From: CALXCT01 sp964422185
Lineage (GTDB): Bacteria; Bacillota; Clostridia; Oscillospirales; Oscillospiraceae
Length of the DNA stretch: 28,360 nt
Reading direction: 5' to 3'
Assembly (NCBI GenBank): GCA_964422185.1
Contig: CAYRAG010000022.1
Span: 1-28,360, forward strand
Below are positions 15,301-24,103 of this stretch, piece by piece. Positions within the stretch are counted from its first letter, which is position 1. Each line of letters begins with the position of its first letter. The position numbers and the translations under genes were made by a program. The notes beneath the pieces were generated by a model. It searched no databases and had not been told where the DNA came from. It worked only from the letters and a program-made list of their open reading frames with translations.

Positions 15301-16026
15301 TCAGAGCACCCCGAACAGCGACTCCAAGTCCGCGTTTTCCAGGATCCGGCCGCTGGGCTGCTGGGCGTGGGCCAGCATGGCCTCCACGCGGTCGGCCAGA
15401 ACCACATCGATGAACTGGCCCACATCGATCCCCCGGAGGGTGAAAAACAGCGCGGGCTCCTCGTCCAGCCTTGTACCGACGCCGTACAGGGTGGCTGCCA
15501 CATGCTTGCACATGCTCGCCCAGTCCGGACAGCTGCAGCCCAGCCGGATCTCCTGCGGGGTGGGGAACAGACCGCCCTCGCCCTGGAACAGGTCTTTCAG
15601 ATCCTCCGGAAAGTCGCCGGTGAGAAGCTTCTCCAGGTTCTCCACCCTGCTGTTGCAGCGCTGCAGCAGCGCCTGGCAGCGGTCTTCCGGGACGGGGTCG
15701 ATCTGGATGGTCACCTGGTACGGCTTCTTGCCGGATCCCACGACTTTGGCGTGGATCACACCCTGCTCAATCTCCAGATCTACGACTGCGCCGGATCGGA
15801 CATAGCGTCTTCCCCGATCCAGGCGGTTGTAGTAGTCCGCATAGCGCTCCAGGTTGTCGCACCACGCGACGCCCCACCAGCTCTTCGCGATGGCCCGGCC
15901 GGGGATGACAACGGGGTGCCAGTCCTGGCCCTTTTTCCGGGCGGCCGCCACGAGATTGTTGGCCTTGGCCTGGATCTCCTGTTTGGTGGGCTGGCTGTGG
16001 TAGCCGTAATAGCCGTATCTGCTCAT
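15301..16026 (-). CDS. SWIM zinc-finger protein, partner of the SNF2 helicase
   Basis: This 241-residue protein contains a SWIM zinc-binding motif CxCx6CxH: C164, C166, C173, H175 in CSCPDWASMCKHVAATLYGV. The N-terminal half includes the SWIM-protein signature stretch SWWGVAWCDNLERYADYYNR. In many bacteria such proteins are encoded beside, or fused to, Swi2/Snf2 ATPases and are thought to help them bind nucleic acid or protein. Here the helicase gene ends 16 bp upstream on the same strand, so they are almost certainly co-transcribed. ATG at 16026 is the natural start. Confidence 0.93.
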   Translation of the reverse strand: MSRYGYYGYHSQPTKQEIQAKANNLVAAARKKGQDWHPVVIPGRAIAKSWWGVAWCDNLERYADYYNRLDRGRRYVRSGAVVDLEIEQGVIHAKVVGSGKKPYQVTIQIDPVPEDRCQALLQRCNSRVENLEKLLTGDFPEDLKDLFQGEGGLFPTPQEIRLGCSCPDWASMCKHVAATLYGVGTRLDEEPALFFTLRGIDVGQFIDVVLADRVEAMLAHAQQPSGRILENADLESLFGVL

Positions 16027-16042
16027 GCGCTGCCGCCTCCCC

Positions 16043-18640
16043 TCACTCCAGCCGGAGCAGATCCAGCAGCTCGTCGTTGCTCAGCTGCGTGATCCAGCTC
16101 TCGGAGGTGCCGCCAATGACATTTTCCGCCAGGGCCCGTTTGGACTCCAGCAGCTCGTCGATTTTCTCCTCAATGGTTCCCTCGCACATCAGCTTGTGAA
16201 CCATGACATTTTTGGACTGCCCAATGCGAAACGCCCGGTCGGTGGCCTGGTTCTCCACCGCGGGGTTCCACCAGCGGTCGAAATGGATGACATGGTTGGC
16301 GTTGGTCAGGTTGAGACCGGTGCCTCCCGCTTTGACGGACAGGACGATGAACGGCACATACTGCTCGCCCTGGAACGCGTCCACAATCTCGGTTCTGCGC
16401 TGTACCCGGGTGCCCCCGTGGAGGACGAAGCCCTTTGCGTGGAAGATCTCCTCCAGATACGCCGCCAGGTACTCCGTGATCTCCCGGAACTGGGTGAAAA
16501 CCAGCACCCGTTCGTGTCTGTCCCGGATGGTCTCGCACAGCTCCCGGAGCATCTGGAACTTGCCGCTGTCCTCCGCGGCGTACGCCGTCTGGCCCAGATA
16601 CTGATCCGGGTGGTTGCAGATCTGCTTGAGTTTCGTGATGAGGCCCAGCACCGTGCCTCTCCGCTCGATGCCCTGGGACGCGAGCAGCTTCTGCTCGGCC
16701 TCCGCCACGGTCTTGCGGTAGAGCACCGCCTGTTTCCGGGTCAGCTCCACCCGATCCACCATCTCCATCTTCTCCGGCAGATCCGCGATGACCCGCTTGT
16801 CCGTCTTCACCCGGCGGAGCATGAACGGGGACACCAGGCCCTTGAGCCGGGCGTACCCGTCCGGGTTGTTCTCCAGGCCCTTGCAGAAATTCCGGAACTC
16901 CTGGCTGGTGCCCAGGAGACCCTTGTTGAGGAAGTCGAAGAGAGACCACAGGTTGGTCAGGTCGTTCTCAATGGGCGTGCCGGTCATGGCGACGCGGATC
17001 CGGCCGGGGATCTTCTTGATCTCCCGGGTCTGCTTCGTCAGCGGGTTCTTAATCGCCTGGGCCTCGTCCAGGATCAGGCAGTCCCATGGGATCTTCTGCA
17101 GCGCCTGCATGCGCATGGCCATGCCGTAGGTGGTGACGGTGAGAAACGCGTCGGAGGCGCTCAGCTGCTCCTCCAGCAGCGGCGCCGTTTTCCCGTGGAG
17201 GATCTGGAAGGTCATCTGGGGGGTGAAGCGCTCGATCTCCTTTTTCCAGTTGCCCAGAAGGGAGGCCGGCACAATGAGCAGCGCCCTGGCGTCCTTCTTC
17301 TGGCATCTCAGCTTCTCCAGGCTGGCGAGCATCTGCACCGTCTTGCCCAGGCCCATGTCGTCGGCGAGACATGCCCCGAAGCCCAGGTTGCCCATGTAGT
17401 TCAGCCAGGTGTACCCGGTCTTCTGGTAGGGGCGCAGCGTCGCGTGAACGCTTTTGGGCAGGGCGGCGGCGCGGAGGGACTCCGGCTGTTTCATGCCGGA
17501 CAGCAGAGAGGACAGCCAGGCGCCGTTGGTCACCAGCTCCCCCACATCCGCCTTGGGCTTCACCGTCTCCATGCGCAGGGCTTCCATGAGGGTGAGTTTC
17601 TCCGGCATCCCGTCCATCTCCGAGAGCAGCGTGCGCAGGCGGTCGTGATCCACCTCCACCCACTTGCCTTTCAGGAACGCCAGGCCCTCCGTCTGGTTGA
17701 GCAGATCCCGGATCTCCTCCTCCGTGAGCGGCACGCCGTCCACCATCAGCTGCGGCTGGACGGAGATCAGGGAGTCAAAGCCCAGGAGGGAGGGCCTGTC
17801 CTCCCCCAGACGGATGGACAGGGAGACGGCGGCCGTCCGCTTTTTCCACCAGTTGGGCACGCGGCACAAGATGCCCTCCGCCTCAATGGCCTCCACATGG
17901 GTCAGGAAGTCATAGGCCTCCTTCGCCGTCAGCTGGAGGGGGTGAAACAGCTCGCCGCTCTCCATGAACGAGCCGATGAGCCGGCACACCTGGGCGGCGC
18001 GGTTGAGGCAGGAGAGCAGGTTAATCAGCTTCTCCCGGTCGTCCCTGTACTCTTTCAGGGCGTACTGGAGGGGGTAGTGGCGCACCCGGCCGCTCTCGTC
18101 CGTGGTGGCGTAGGTGGCCAGGAACGCGAACGGGAAGTCCTCGTCCTTATTCTCCACCAGGTGGAAGAAGACCCGCTCCGGCACTTTCAGGTTCTGGTTC
18201 TGCTCGGCCAGGTACAGCGCCACAGTGCCCTCGTAGGCGGCCACCTCCCGGCAGAACACCCCGTTCATGCGTGCGAACGCACGCTCCAGCCAGCCGGTGT
18301 CGATATACTCCACCCCGATGCCAAACGGCACCGCCTGCAGCAGCCGATCCGGATCGGACAGGGTGACCTCGGTCTTCTCCCGGGTCAGCTCCAGATCCGG
18401 CAGATCCGTCAGCTGCTTGTAGAACGCGTCTGAGAGGAGATACAGAAAGCCCGCGGAGGCGCTCAGGCCCTCCGGGCGCTGCTCCGCGCCCCAGTGGAAC
18501 AGAGCGGCCCACCGATCCGCCAGGAACTTCTGCCGGAGGGTTTCCTCCGCCTCGCTCAGCTCCCCGGAGTTGTCGCAGTAGAAGCCGTCCTCCGTAAAGA
18601 TGAAACGCAGGGTGTCCGCTGTCTTCGCCGCCGCGGCCAT
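16043..18640 (-). CDS. SNF2-family DEAD/DEAH-box helicase (5' end at assembly gap)
   Basis: This is a bacterial Swi2/Snf2 ATPase, a DNA translocase remodelling protein-DNA complexes. About 866 residues are visible. The first ~400 form an accessory region typical of bacterial members. The ATPase core shows motif I DDMGLGKTVQ (about 17340-17370), motif II DEAQAIKN (about 17050-17075), motif III TGTPIEN, then the second RecA lobe with VLVFTQFREI, LSVKAGGTGLNLT and ATDRAFRIGQ. The first visible codons read MAAAAKTADTLRFIFTEDG; this ATG abuts the gap, so it may not be the true start. The open frame continuing through the N-run into the UPF0210 gene is an artefact. The SWIM partner lies immediately downstream. 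Confidence 0.93.
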   Translation of the reverse strand: MAAAAKTADTLRFIFTEDGFYCDNSGELSEAEETLRQKFLADRWAALFHWGAEQRPEGLSASAGFLYLLSDAFYKQLTDLPDLELTREKTEVTLSDPDRLLQAVPFGIGVEYIDTGWLERAFARMNGVFCREVAAYEGTVALYLAEQNQNLKVPERVFFHLVENKDEDFPFAFLATYATTDESGRVRHYPLQYALKEYRDDREKLINLLSCLNRAAQVCRLIGSFMESGELFHPLQLTAKEAYDFLTHVEAIEAEGILCRVPNWWKKRTAAVSLSIRLGEDRPSLLGFDSLISVQPQLMVDGVPLTEEEIRDLLNQTEGLAFLKGKWVEVDHDRLRTLLSEMDGMPEKLTLMEALRMETVKPKADVGELVTNGAWLSSLLSGMKQPESLRAAALPKSVHATLRPYQKTGYTWLNYMGNLGFGACLADDMGLGKTVQMLASLEKLRCQKKDARALLIVPASLLGNWKKEIERFTPQMTFQILHGKTAPLLEEQLSASDAFLTVTTYGMAMRMQALQKIPWDCLILDEAQAIKNPLTKQTREIKKIPGRIRVAMTGTPIENDLTNLWSLFDFLNKGLLGTSQEFRNFCKGLENNPDGYARLKGLVSPFMLRRVKTDKRVIADLPEKMEMVDRVELTRKQAVLYRKTVAEAEQKLLASQGIERRGTVLGLITKLKQICNHPDQYLGQTAYAAEDSGKFQMLRELCETIRDRHERVLVFTQFREITEYLAAYLEEIFHAKGFVLHGGTRVQRRTEIVDAFQGEQYVPFIVLSVKAGGTGLNLTNANHVIHFDRWWNPAVENQATDRAFRIGQSKNVMVHKLMCEGTIEEKIDELLESKRALAENVIGGTSESWITQLSNDELLDLLRLE

Positions 18641-18740
18641 NNNNNNNNNNNNNNNNNNNNNNNNNNNNNNNNNNNNNNNNNNNNNNNNNNNNNNNNNNNN
18701 NNNNNNNNNNNNNNNNNNNNNNNNNNNNNNNNNNNNNNNN
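18641..18740. other. Assembly gap (100 N) hiding gene ends
   Basis: Exactly 100 N. The UPF0210 protein lacks roughly 95 of about 450 residues and the helicase start is uncertain, so the true gap must exceed about 300 bp. Confidence 0.98.
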
Positions 18741-19810
18741 GCCTCCAGCTTGTCCAGCGTCAGGGCGCCGGACGAGGCCGCGGCGATCATGCCCTCGTCC
18801 TCGCTGACGGGGATAAACGCGCCGGACAGGCCGCCCACACTGGAGCTGGCCATGACGCCGCCCTTCTTCACCGCGTCGTTGAGCAGCGCCAGCGCGGCGG
18901 TGGTGCCGTGGGTGCCGCAGACCTCCAGACCCATCTCCTCCAGGATCCGGGCCACGCTGTCCCCCTGGGCCGGCGTGGGCGCCAGGGACAGATCCACAAT
19001 CCCGAACGGCGTGTCCAGGCGGCGGCTGGCCTCCTGGGCCACCAGCTGGCCCATCCGGGTCACCCGGAACGCGGTTCTTTTAATGGTCTCCGCCACCACA
19101 TCCAGCGGCTCGCCCTTCACGGACTGCAGGGCGTAGTGCACCACACCGGGGCCGGAGACGCCCACATTGATCACCTTTTCCGGCTCGCCCACGCCGTGGA
19201 ACGCGCCGGCCATGAACGGATTGTCCTCTACCGCGTTGCAGAAGACCACCAGCCGGGCGCAGCCGGAGCCTCCCCGATCCGCGGTGCGCTGCGCGGCTTC
19301 TTTTACCGTGCGGCCCAGCAGGGCCACGGCGTCCATGTTGATGCCCGCTTTCGTGGAGCCCACATTGACGCTGGAGCACACCAGGTCGTTCTCCGCCAGC
19401 GCCTGGGGGATGGCCCGGATGAGCTTTCTGTCCGCGTCCGTCATCCCTTTCTGCACCAGCGCGGAGAAGCCCCCCACGAAGTCCACGCCGGTGCTCTTCG
19501 CCGCCCGGTTCAGCGCCGCGGCGAACGGGACATAGTCCTCCGTCTCGGAGGCGGCCGCCACCAGGGCGATGGGGGTGACGGAGATGCGCTTGTTCACAAT
19601 GGGGATCCCGAACTCCCCCTCGATCTGTTCGCCGGTTTCCACCAGGCGCTCCGCGCAGCGGGTGATCTTCTCGTAGATCTTCCCGCAGGCAGCCTTCGGA
19701 TCCGGATCCGCGCAGGACAGCAGGGAGATCCCCATGGTAATGGTGCGGATATCCAGGTGCTGCTGGTCGATCATCCGGATGGTGGAGAGAATATCTGAGC
19801 GGTTGAGCAT
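18741..19810 (-). CDS. UPF0210 (PFL, DUF711) family protein, 3' end in assembly gap
   Basis: About 356 residues of a UPF0210/DUF711 protein are visible. The N-terminal RSDILSTIRMIDQQHLDIRT, central SVNVGSTKAGINMDAVALLG and VFCNAVEDNPFMAGAFHGVG, and ASSSVGGLSGAFIPVSEDEG are hallmarks. Family members run to about 450 residues, so the C-terminal ~95 are lost in the gap. Structures of the family resemble pyruvate-formate-lyase-like folds, but the function is unknown. ATG at 19810 follows the ACT gene by 16 bp with GAGGGGG as ribosome site. The association with a UPF0237 ACT protein is widely conserved, suggesting that the ACT protein regulates this one (inference). Confidence 0.92.
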
Positions 19811-19826
19811 GCCGTAACCCCCTCAC

Positions 19827-20096
19827 TCAGACGCGGTGCATGGCGTCGAAAATGTCCTCGCGCTGAATGCGGATGGACAGTTCCTCCTCCTTACCGGCGG
19901 CATCCAGCTGCGCCGCCAGTTCCGTGAACGGCACCTGGCAGCCGGAGGTGTCCACCAGCATGATCATGGTGAAGTACTCCTGCATCACCGTCTGGCTGAT
20001 ATCCAGGATATTCACATTATGCCGGGACAGCAGTGCGCACACGGCGGCGATGATGCCCACCCGGTCTTTTCCGATCACGGTCACAATTGCCCTCAT
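19827..20096 (-). CDS. UPF0237 ACT-domain protein
   Basis: This 89-residue protein is a single ACT domain, a small-molecule-binding regulatory fold. It opens with VTVIGKDRVGIIAAVCALLS and NVNILDISQTVMQEYFTMIM, the ligand-loop/helix pattern of the UPF0237 family. ATG at 20096 has GAAAGGAA upstream. It directly precedes the UPF0210 gene, the usual pairing. The ligand is unknown, possibly an amino acid by analogy with other ACT domains. Confidence 0.93.
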   Translation of the reverse strand: MRAIVTVIGKDRVGIIAAVCALLSRHNVNILDISQTVMQEYFTMIMLVDTSGCQVPFTELAAQLDAAGKEEELSIRIQREDIFDAMHRV

Positions 20097-20135
20097 GGTC
20101 TTAAATTCCTTTCTCTTCCCCGTACCGGGGGTCTT

Positions 20136-20711
20136 TCAGGTCAGCTCATCCAGCGTCAGCTCAAAGCCGGGCAGGAAGTGCTCCATAAAATAGGACAGCG
20201 CCGGCAGGGGATTGGTGCGGAGCGTCTCCAGGATCTGCTCCCCCGCCTTTTTAAAGTCCAGATTCCCCGCCTTCTGCTCCTCCACACATTTAATGTAGGC
20301 GGACAGGCGGTCTGCCGCCTTCACCAGGGCGTGGATCTCCGGATCCTCGTCCAGCAGCAGCGGCCGGAACTCCTGGGCCAGATCCTCCGGCAGCATGGCC
20401 AGCAGGCGGTCTGCCGCCATGCGCTCCACCTCGCCGTAGGCGGCTCTCAGCTCCGGGTTGTAATACTTAATGGGGGTGGGCATGTCCCCGGTGATAATCT
20501 CCGTGGCGTCGTGGTAGAGCGCCGCGGCGGCCACCCGGCCGGGATCCACGGTTCCCCCGAAATAGCGGTTCTGGATCACCGCCAGGGCGTGGGCCAGCAC
20601 CGCCACCATGTGGGAGTGCTCCTGCACATTCTCCCGGGTGGTGTTGCGCATCAGGGCCCAGCGGTCAATGTTGCGCATCCGGGAGATGAGCGCGAAAAAG
20701 TTATAGGTCAT
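20136..20711 (-). CDS. YfbR-like HD-domain 5'-deoxynucleotidase
   Basis: This 191-residue protein resembles the YfbR family, which dephosphorylates deoxyribonucleoside 5'-monophosphates. The active-site pattern is conserved: R17-W18 (NIDRW), H32 (VQEHSHM), H67-D68 (ALYHDATE) and D134 (KAADRLSAY), matching E. coli R18/W19, H33, H68, D69, D137. Length is normal. The start (ATG 20711) overlaps the end of the MATE gene by 11 bp, so translation is coupled. A small GC hairpin lies between this gene and the ACT gene (about 20113-20132) without a T-run. Confidence 0.92.
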   Translation of the reverse strand: MTYNFFALISRMRNIDRWALMRNTTRENVQEHSHMVAVLAHALAVIQNRYFGGTVDPGRVAAAALYHDATEIITGDMPTPIKYYNPELRAAYGEVERMAADRLLAMLPEDLAQEFRPLLLDEDPEIHALVKAADRLSAYIKCVEEQKAGNLDFKKAGEQILETLRTNPLPALSYFMEHFLPGFELTLDELT

Positions 20712-22074
20712 CCGAGACCGCCTCCTCCCCTGTCTGTCCGGTCTTCACCAGCGCCTTTTCTTTCCAGCCGCCGGTGAAGTAGCGGATGAGCACGATCACA
20801 AGCGCCACGCTCCAGCCGGCCGGCATGGTGACCCAGCCGGCGTTGTAGCCCAGAACCCCCAGATGCACGCCCAGATAGCCCAGGGTGACCCGGGTGGTGA
20901 GCGCCAGGAGGGTGGCGCCTGAGGCCAGCACCACATCCCCGGCGCCCTCCAGCAGGCCGTTGGAGGACTGGTACAGCCCGAACAGCCAGAAAGTAAAGGC
21001 CATGAAGCGGATCATCTCAATCCCCATGCGCATGGACTCGCCCTTCAGCCCGAACAGGCCCATCAGGGGCTCCGCCCCCAGCCAGGCCGCGGCCCCCAGG
21101 ACGATGCTCAGGCAGAACGCGATGACCATGGTCTGGCGCACGCCCCGGTGCACCCGATCCCACTTCCCCGCCCCGATGTTCTGTCCGGAGAAGTTGGCCA
21201 CGCCCGCGTGGAACGCGAACGCGGGGATGGTGACGAAGTTGTCAATGCGCATGCCCGCCGTAAAGGCGGCCATGGCGCTGTTCCCGAAGCTGTTCACCAG
21301 ACGCTGCATGGCCAGATTGCCCACGGACACGATGCTCATCTGCACCGAGGAGGGGATGCCCATGCGCAGAATGGTAAAGCACAGCTTCCGGGTAAACGGC
21401 GCCCGGGCCCGGGCCGCCGCCAGGCGGCGGCGCATGTAGATCATGGACACCGAGGCGGACAGGAACTGGGAGATCACCGTGGCCACCGCGGCCCCGGCCA
21501 CGCTCCAGTGGAAAGTCACCACAAAGAGCAGATCCAGCACGATATTGGCCAGGGAGGAGACCGCCAGGAAATAGAGCGTCGCCCGGGAGTCCCCCACCGC
21601 CCGCAGAATGAACGCAATACAGTTGTAGGTAAACTGAAACAGCAGCCCGGCGGAATAGATCCGGAAATAGGTCACGGCCATGCCCAGAACCTCCGGATCC
21701 TGCACCCCCAGCACCACAGACAGCAGAAACGGGGTGGCGACGAGGGCGACGCCGGTCAGGACAATGCCCACCGCGGACATGAGCGTCACGGCAGTGGTGA
21801 TGGCTTTGGCCATATCGTCCGTGCGCCCTGCCCCGAAATACTGGGACACCACCACGCCCACGCCGGTGCCCAGGCCCTGGGACAGCGCGAGAAACAGCAT
21901 GACCAGGGGCACGCAGGTGCCCACGGCGGACAGGGCGTTCTCCCCCACAAACTGGCCCACCACCATGCTGTCCACGGCGTTGTACAGCTGCTGGAGGAAA
22001 TTCCCCGCCATAATGGGCAGGGTAAAGAGCAGAATGACCTTCCACTCCTTTCCGCTGGTCATGGCATGTTCCAC
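20701..22074 (-). CDS. MATE-family multidrug/cation antiporter
   Basis: This 457-residue polytopic membrane protein has about 12 hydrophobic segments in two similar halves. It carries MATE features: LPIMAGNFLQQLYNAVDSMV near the N-terminus and GTGVGVVVSQYFGAGR, echoed in the second half by FSGQNIGAGKWDR. MATE transporters export cationic drugs or metabolites using Na+ or H+ gradients; the substrate is not predictable. GTG at 22074 is preferred over the ATG four codons later because AGGAGG lies about 10 bp upstream. It overlaps the nucleotidase gene at its 3' end. Confidence 0.95.
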   Translation of the reverse strand: MEHAMTSGKEWKVILLFTLPIMAGNFLQQLYNAVDSMVVGQFVGENALSAVGTCVPLVMLFLALSQGLGTGVGVVVSQYFGAGRTDDMAKAITTAVTLMSAVGIVLTGVALVATPFLLSVVLGVQDPEVLGMAVTYFRIYSAGLLFQFTYNCIAFILRAVGDSRATLYFLAVSSLANIVLDLLFVVTFHWSVAGAAVATVISQFLSASVSMIYMRRRLAAARARAPFTRKLCFTILRMGIPSSVQMSIVSVGNLAMQRLVNSFGNSAMAAFTAGMRIDNFVTIPAFAFHAGVANFSGQNIGAGKWDRVHRGVRQTMVIAFCLSIVLGAAAWLGAEPLMGLFGLKGESMRMGIEMIRFMAFTFWLFGLYQSSNGLLEGAGDVVLASGATLLALTTRVTLGYLGVHLGVLGYNAGWVTMPAGWSVALVIVLIRYFTGGWKEKALVKTGQTGEEAVSDDL

Positions 22075-22089
22075 GAGTTTGTCCCTCCT

Positions 22090-22111
22090 CTCCAGAAAGC
22101 CGCCGTGCGGC
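22090..22111 (-). terminator. GC hairpin between nucleotidyltransferase and MATE genes (weak)
   Basis: GCCGCCG-CA-CGGCGGC on the minus strand is followed only by TTTC before the MATE ribosome site. It could be a weak terminator or attenuator. Confidence 0.35.
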
Positions 22112-22132
22112 GGCGCGGAAAAAGCCGAACCC

Positions 22133-22388
22133 TCAGTCCCGTCCGGCCAGAATGGTGTTCTCCACCAGGGCGAGCTGTTCCGGGGTATTCACCCCCAGCA
22201 TCTCCACCGGCGTGCAGGTATCGCAGACGCCCACCCTGCATCCCTGCTCCAGCAGCAGGGCGGGCACATCCGTGAGATAGTACTCGCCCTGGGCGTTGTC
22301 GCAGCGCAGCAGCTCCAGGCAGCGCAGCAGCTCCGGCGCGTGGAACAGGTAGACCCCGGCGTTCAGCTCCCGGATCGCCTTTTCCTCC
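22133..22388 (-). CDS. GlmU-like nucleotidyltransferase, 3' part only (5' end in gap)
   Basis: About 83 residues of the end of a nucleotidyltransferase domain are visible. AIRELNAGVYLFHAPELLRC, DNAQGEYYLTDVPALLLEQG and EMLGVNTPEQLALVENTIL match the end of the uridylyltransferase domain of GlmU, which makes UDP-GlcNAc. The protein stops at ILAGRD, exactly where GlmU would continue into its left-handed beta-helix acetyltransferase domain. It is therefore a stand-alone nucleotidyltransferase, or a truncated GlmU. The missing N-terminus (roughly 145 residues by family size) means the real gap is far longer than 100 bp. The few codons beyond the gap on the same strand belong to a terminator region, not to this gene. 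Confidence 0.82.
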
Positions 22389-22488
22389 NNNNNNNNNNNN
22401 NNNNNNNNNNNNNNNNNNNNNNNNNNNNNNNNNNNNNNNNNNNNNNNNNNNNNNNNNNNNNNNNNNNNNNNNNNNNNNNNNNNNNNNN
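22389..22488. other. Assembly gap (100 N)
   Basis: Exactly 100 N. The missing part of the nucleotidyltransferase alone needs about 430 bp, so the length is a placeholder. Confidence 0.98.
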
Positions 22489-22529
22489 AAACTCCCCGCG
22501 CCTTTATTCCGGCGCGTTTCGCCCGGGTA

Positions 22530-22565
22530 CGAAGAAGCAGGTTCATGACTGTCTCCATGAACCTG
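22530..22565 (-). terminator. Probable terminator downstream of cardiolipin synthase
   Basis: A perfect 10-bp stem CAGGTTCATG (22538-22547 with 22556-22565) and 8-base loop lies 24 bp after the cls stop. On the minus strand it is followed by CTTCTTCG, a weak T-run. The plus strand has TTTCTTTCGTTT, so it may work in both directions. Confidence 0.6.
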
Positions 22566-22588
22566 TTTCTTTCGTTTCAAACTGTTTC

Positions 22589-24103
22589 TCAGCACAGCGG
22601 CGCGAAGATACGCATCACGCCGTCCACAAACCACTTGCCAAAGCCGCTGCCGATATTCTCCAGCGTGCGCTCCTGGCATTTCTCCTGCGTCGCCTGGAAA
22701 TCCGCTTTTAAGTCCGAGAGCACGGACGCACGGTAGAACAGGGCGTTGTTCTCAAAATGGAAGTACAGACTGCGAAAGTCCAGATTCACCGTGCCCATGG
22801 TGCCCACCACATCGTCGATGACGCAGCCCTTGGCGTGGACAAAGCCGGGGGTGTATTCGTAGATCTTCACACCCATCTCCAGAAGGGGCTGGTAATAGCT
22901 GCGGGTGATCCGGAACACCAGCTTCTTATCCGGGATACCGGGCACGATGATCCGCACATCCACCCCGCGCTGGGCCGCCCGGACAAAAGCGTCCATGAGA
23001 GTCTCCCCCAGCATGAGGTAGGGGGTGTAGAACCAGGCGTAGTGCGTCGCCTGCCCCAGCAGCTCCACATACAGCTTGTTGCTGGCGGCGTCGTCATACA
23101 TGGGCGAGTCATAGTAGGACAGCACACAGCCGTTGTCCGGCCCGGTGTACGGCGGCAGCTCCGGCGGCACCAGCACATCCATGGAGACGGGTTCTTTGGA
23201 GTAGGCGTTCCAGAAATGGACGAACATCCTGGTGTACTCCCGCACCGGCTCCCCGGTGAGGCGGAACCCGATGTCCTTCCAGTGCCCGAACTTCACTACC
23301 TCGTTGATGTACTCATCCGCCAGGTTCGCGCCGCCGCTGAAGACGACCTTGCCGTCAATGATGAGCATCTTCCGGTGATCCCGGTAGTTCAGGGTGCCCC
23401 GGATGGACTTGAGGGCGTTGAACCGGACGCATTTGATGCCCTTTTCCTCCAGCTGCTTCAGGTTGCGGTAGGTATAGGTGAAGATGCTGCCCATGTCGTC
23501 GTACATGAACCGCACATCCACGCCCTCCGCCGCCTTGCGGGACATGATCTCCACCATGGAGTCCCACATCTTGCCGTTCTCCACGATGAAGTACTCCGCG
23601 AAGATGAAGTGCTCCGCCGTCTCCAGATCTTTGAGCATCGCCTCGAACATATACTCGCCCAGCGAGTAGTAGGTGGTGTCCCGGCAGGGCCGGGGGGAGA
23701 AGCCGGTGATTTTCTGGATATAGTGGAAAGTCTGCGCCAGGCGCGGCCGCTCCTCCTCCACCTCATGCAGCGCCTGGGTGTCAATCTCATGGGGCGGCAG
23801 CTGCTCCCGGCTGCGCTCCAAGCGTCTCCGGATGGGCTTCGTGGTACGCTTGTTGCCGAAAATAAGATAGAGGATGGCTCCGAACACGGGAAGTCCCAGA
23901 ATGACCAGCAGCCAGAGGGTTTTGTAACTCCCCTCGTTCCGGCTGGACATGATGTAGAGCACGAAGAGGATGGCGAACAGGGACAGCACCAGGTTGATCA
24001 GAGCCGCCCAGGGCGCCAGCCACTTGAGCAGGACGACCATCCACAGCACCTGGATCGCGAACGCGGGCAACACGCCAATCACCCGCAGAACCACCTTGCT
24101 CAC
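22589..24103 (-). CDS. cls: Cardiolipin synthase (phospholipase D family)
   Basis: This 504-residue membrane enzyme condenses phosphatidylglycerol to cardiolipin. Hydrophobic segments occupy about residues 5-85 (including LVLSLFAILFVLYIMSS and LWLLVILGLPVFGAILYLIF). Two HKD motifs follow: YRDHRKMLIIDG with GGANLADEY, and HAKGCVIDD with GTVNLDFRS. These supply the paired catalytic His/Lys/Asp. Length and order match bacterial Cls (ClsA-like). ATG at 24103 overlaps the stop of the AI-2E-family gene by 4 bp, so the two are co-translated. A terminator-like hairpin lies downstream. Confidence 0.95.
   Translation of the reverse strand: MSKVVLRVIGVLPAFAIQVLWMVVLLKWLAPWAALINLVLSLFAILFVLYIMSSRNEGSYKTLWLLVILGLPVFGAILYLIFGNKRTTKPIRRRLERSREQLPPHEIDTQALHEVEEERPRLAQTFHYIQKITGFSPRPCRDTTYYSLGEYMFEAMLKDLETAEHFIFAEYFIVENGKMWDSMVEIMSRKAAEGVDVRFMYDDMGSIFTYTYRNLKQLEEKGIKCVRFNALKSIRGTLNYRDHRKMLIIDGKVVFSGGANLADEYINEVVKFGHWKDIGFRLTGEPVREYTRMFVHFWNAYSKEPVSMDVLVPPELPPYTGPDNGCVLSYYDSPMYDDAASNKLYVELLGQATHYAWFYTPYLMLGETLMDAFVRAAQRGVDVRIIVPGIPDKKLVFRITRSYYQPLLEMGVKIYEYTPGFVHAKGCVIDDVVGTMGTVNLDFRSLYFHFENNALFYRASVLSDLKADFQATQEKCQERTLENIGSGFGKWFVDGVMRIFAPLC

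Noticed and set aside
16025..18433. Plus-strand open frame of 802 codons
   Set aside because: It is antisense to the SNF2 helicase motifs.
16043..19810. A single 1255-residue minus-strand gene
   Set aside because: It joins a UPF0210 protein to an SNF2 helicase through the 100-N gap; these are unrelated families and each lacks an end.
22489..22558. N-terminus of the nucleotidyltransferase beyond the gap
   Set aside because: The short frame lies over the cls terminator hairpin, has no nucleotidyltransferase signature, and reads in frame only because the placeholder gap has 100 bases.
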